5,171 nt of DNA from Porphyromonadaceae bacterium UBA7180 (GTDB taxonomy: Bacteria > Bacteroidota > Bacteroidia > Bacteroidales > Muribaculaceae): contig DKVK01000103.1 in the NCBI GenBank assembly GCA_002491165.1, positions 1-5,171 of the forward strand, in the 5' to 3' direction. The position numbers and the translations under genes are program-made. The notes under the pieces were generated by a model. It saw nothing but the letters and a program-made list of their open reading frames with translations, made no database searches and had not been told where the DNA came from. How positions within the stretch are numbered: the first letter of the stretch is position 1; every line of letters starts with the position of its first letter. Below are positions 5,025-5,171 of the stretch, piece by piece.

Positions 5025-5171
5025 CCACCGCACGTGCACCCGGAATGCCGCCAGCGCACGACAACGTGCCCGCTGGCTGAAGTTCCAAGGTGAGGCATAA
5101 GTCTTATAAGATTTGGATGTAAGTAAGTGTTCAAATTAAACCGATAATAAGTGAAAGAATTAATCTCACAT
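5025..5171. other. Gene-free region downstream of corA
   Basis: The first 55 bases are GC-rich and hold a strong hairpin (5050-5077). The remainder is AT-rich with a 10-bp palindrome, TCTTATAAGA (5102-5111). No open frame of useful length and no full TTTG / TAnnTTTG promoter is seen before the window ends. Confidence 0.7.
5050..5077 (+). terminator. GC-rich hairpin after corA, possible transcript end
   Basis: GCCAGCG (5050-5056) pairs with CGCTGGC (5071-5077), and CACG (5057-5060) continues the stem with CGTG (5065-5068). This makes 11 pairs with a CC bulge (5069-5070) and a 4-base loop (5061-5064). It begins 25 bases after the corA stop, where a terminator is expected. The next bases are TGAAGTTCC, with no T-run, so it is not a textbook intrinsic terminator and may instead protect the mRNA 3' end. 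Confidence 0.45.

Overview
The window looks like ordinary core chromosome from a member of the Bacteroidota, most likely the order Bacteroidales. Four things point there. The proteins are of Bacteroidales type (AspRS beginning MYRNNTCGEL, a short DUF34/NIF3 protein beside a coiled-coil zinc-ribbon protein, and a Bacteroidota-style CorA). None of the genes has a clear Shine-Dalgarno sequence. Two promoters match the Bacteroides pattern TTTG-N20-TAnnTTTG exactly. GC-rich genes are separated by very AT-rich spacers. I cannot name the genus; the GC-rich coding style would suit a Rikenellaceae- or Muribaculaceae-like genome, but that is a guess.

Layout. Positions 1-182 hold no gene. They carry two tandem intrinsic terminators for leftward transcription and a 17-bp palindrome. 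Positions 183-3629 hold three genes on the minus strand, transcribed in the order aspS (aspartyl-tRNA synthetase), a NIF3-family dinuclear-metal protein, and a COG1579-type coiled-coil/C4 zinc-ribbon protein. The gaps are 55 and 26 bp, with no terminator or promoter seen between the genes, so they are read as one operon ending at the terminators. Positions 3630-4103 form a 474-bp AT-rich divergent spacer. Positions 4104-5024 hold a CorA-type magnesium/divalent cation channel on the plus strand. Positions 5025-5171 hold a GC-rich hairpin and then AT-rich DNA with no gene.

How it works together. AspRS charges tRNA-Asp for translation. The two downstream proteins are widespread but poorly understood; they are often neighbours in genomes, and neither has a known link to AspRS beyond co-transcription. 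CorA is a separate, divergently transcribed unit for Mg2+ uptake.

The least explained part is the divergent spacer. Besides the aspS-proximal promoter (3728-3759) it holds a second promoter of identical geometry (3931-3962) backed by phased A-tracts. About 190 bases of unassigned sequence lie between them, including a hairpin and an inverted repeat. This could be a long alternative aspS leader or a small RNA gene. I see no mobile element, CRISPR array, tRNA or rRNA, and no sign of recent gene transfer.
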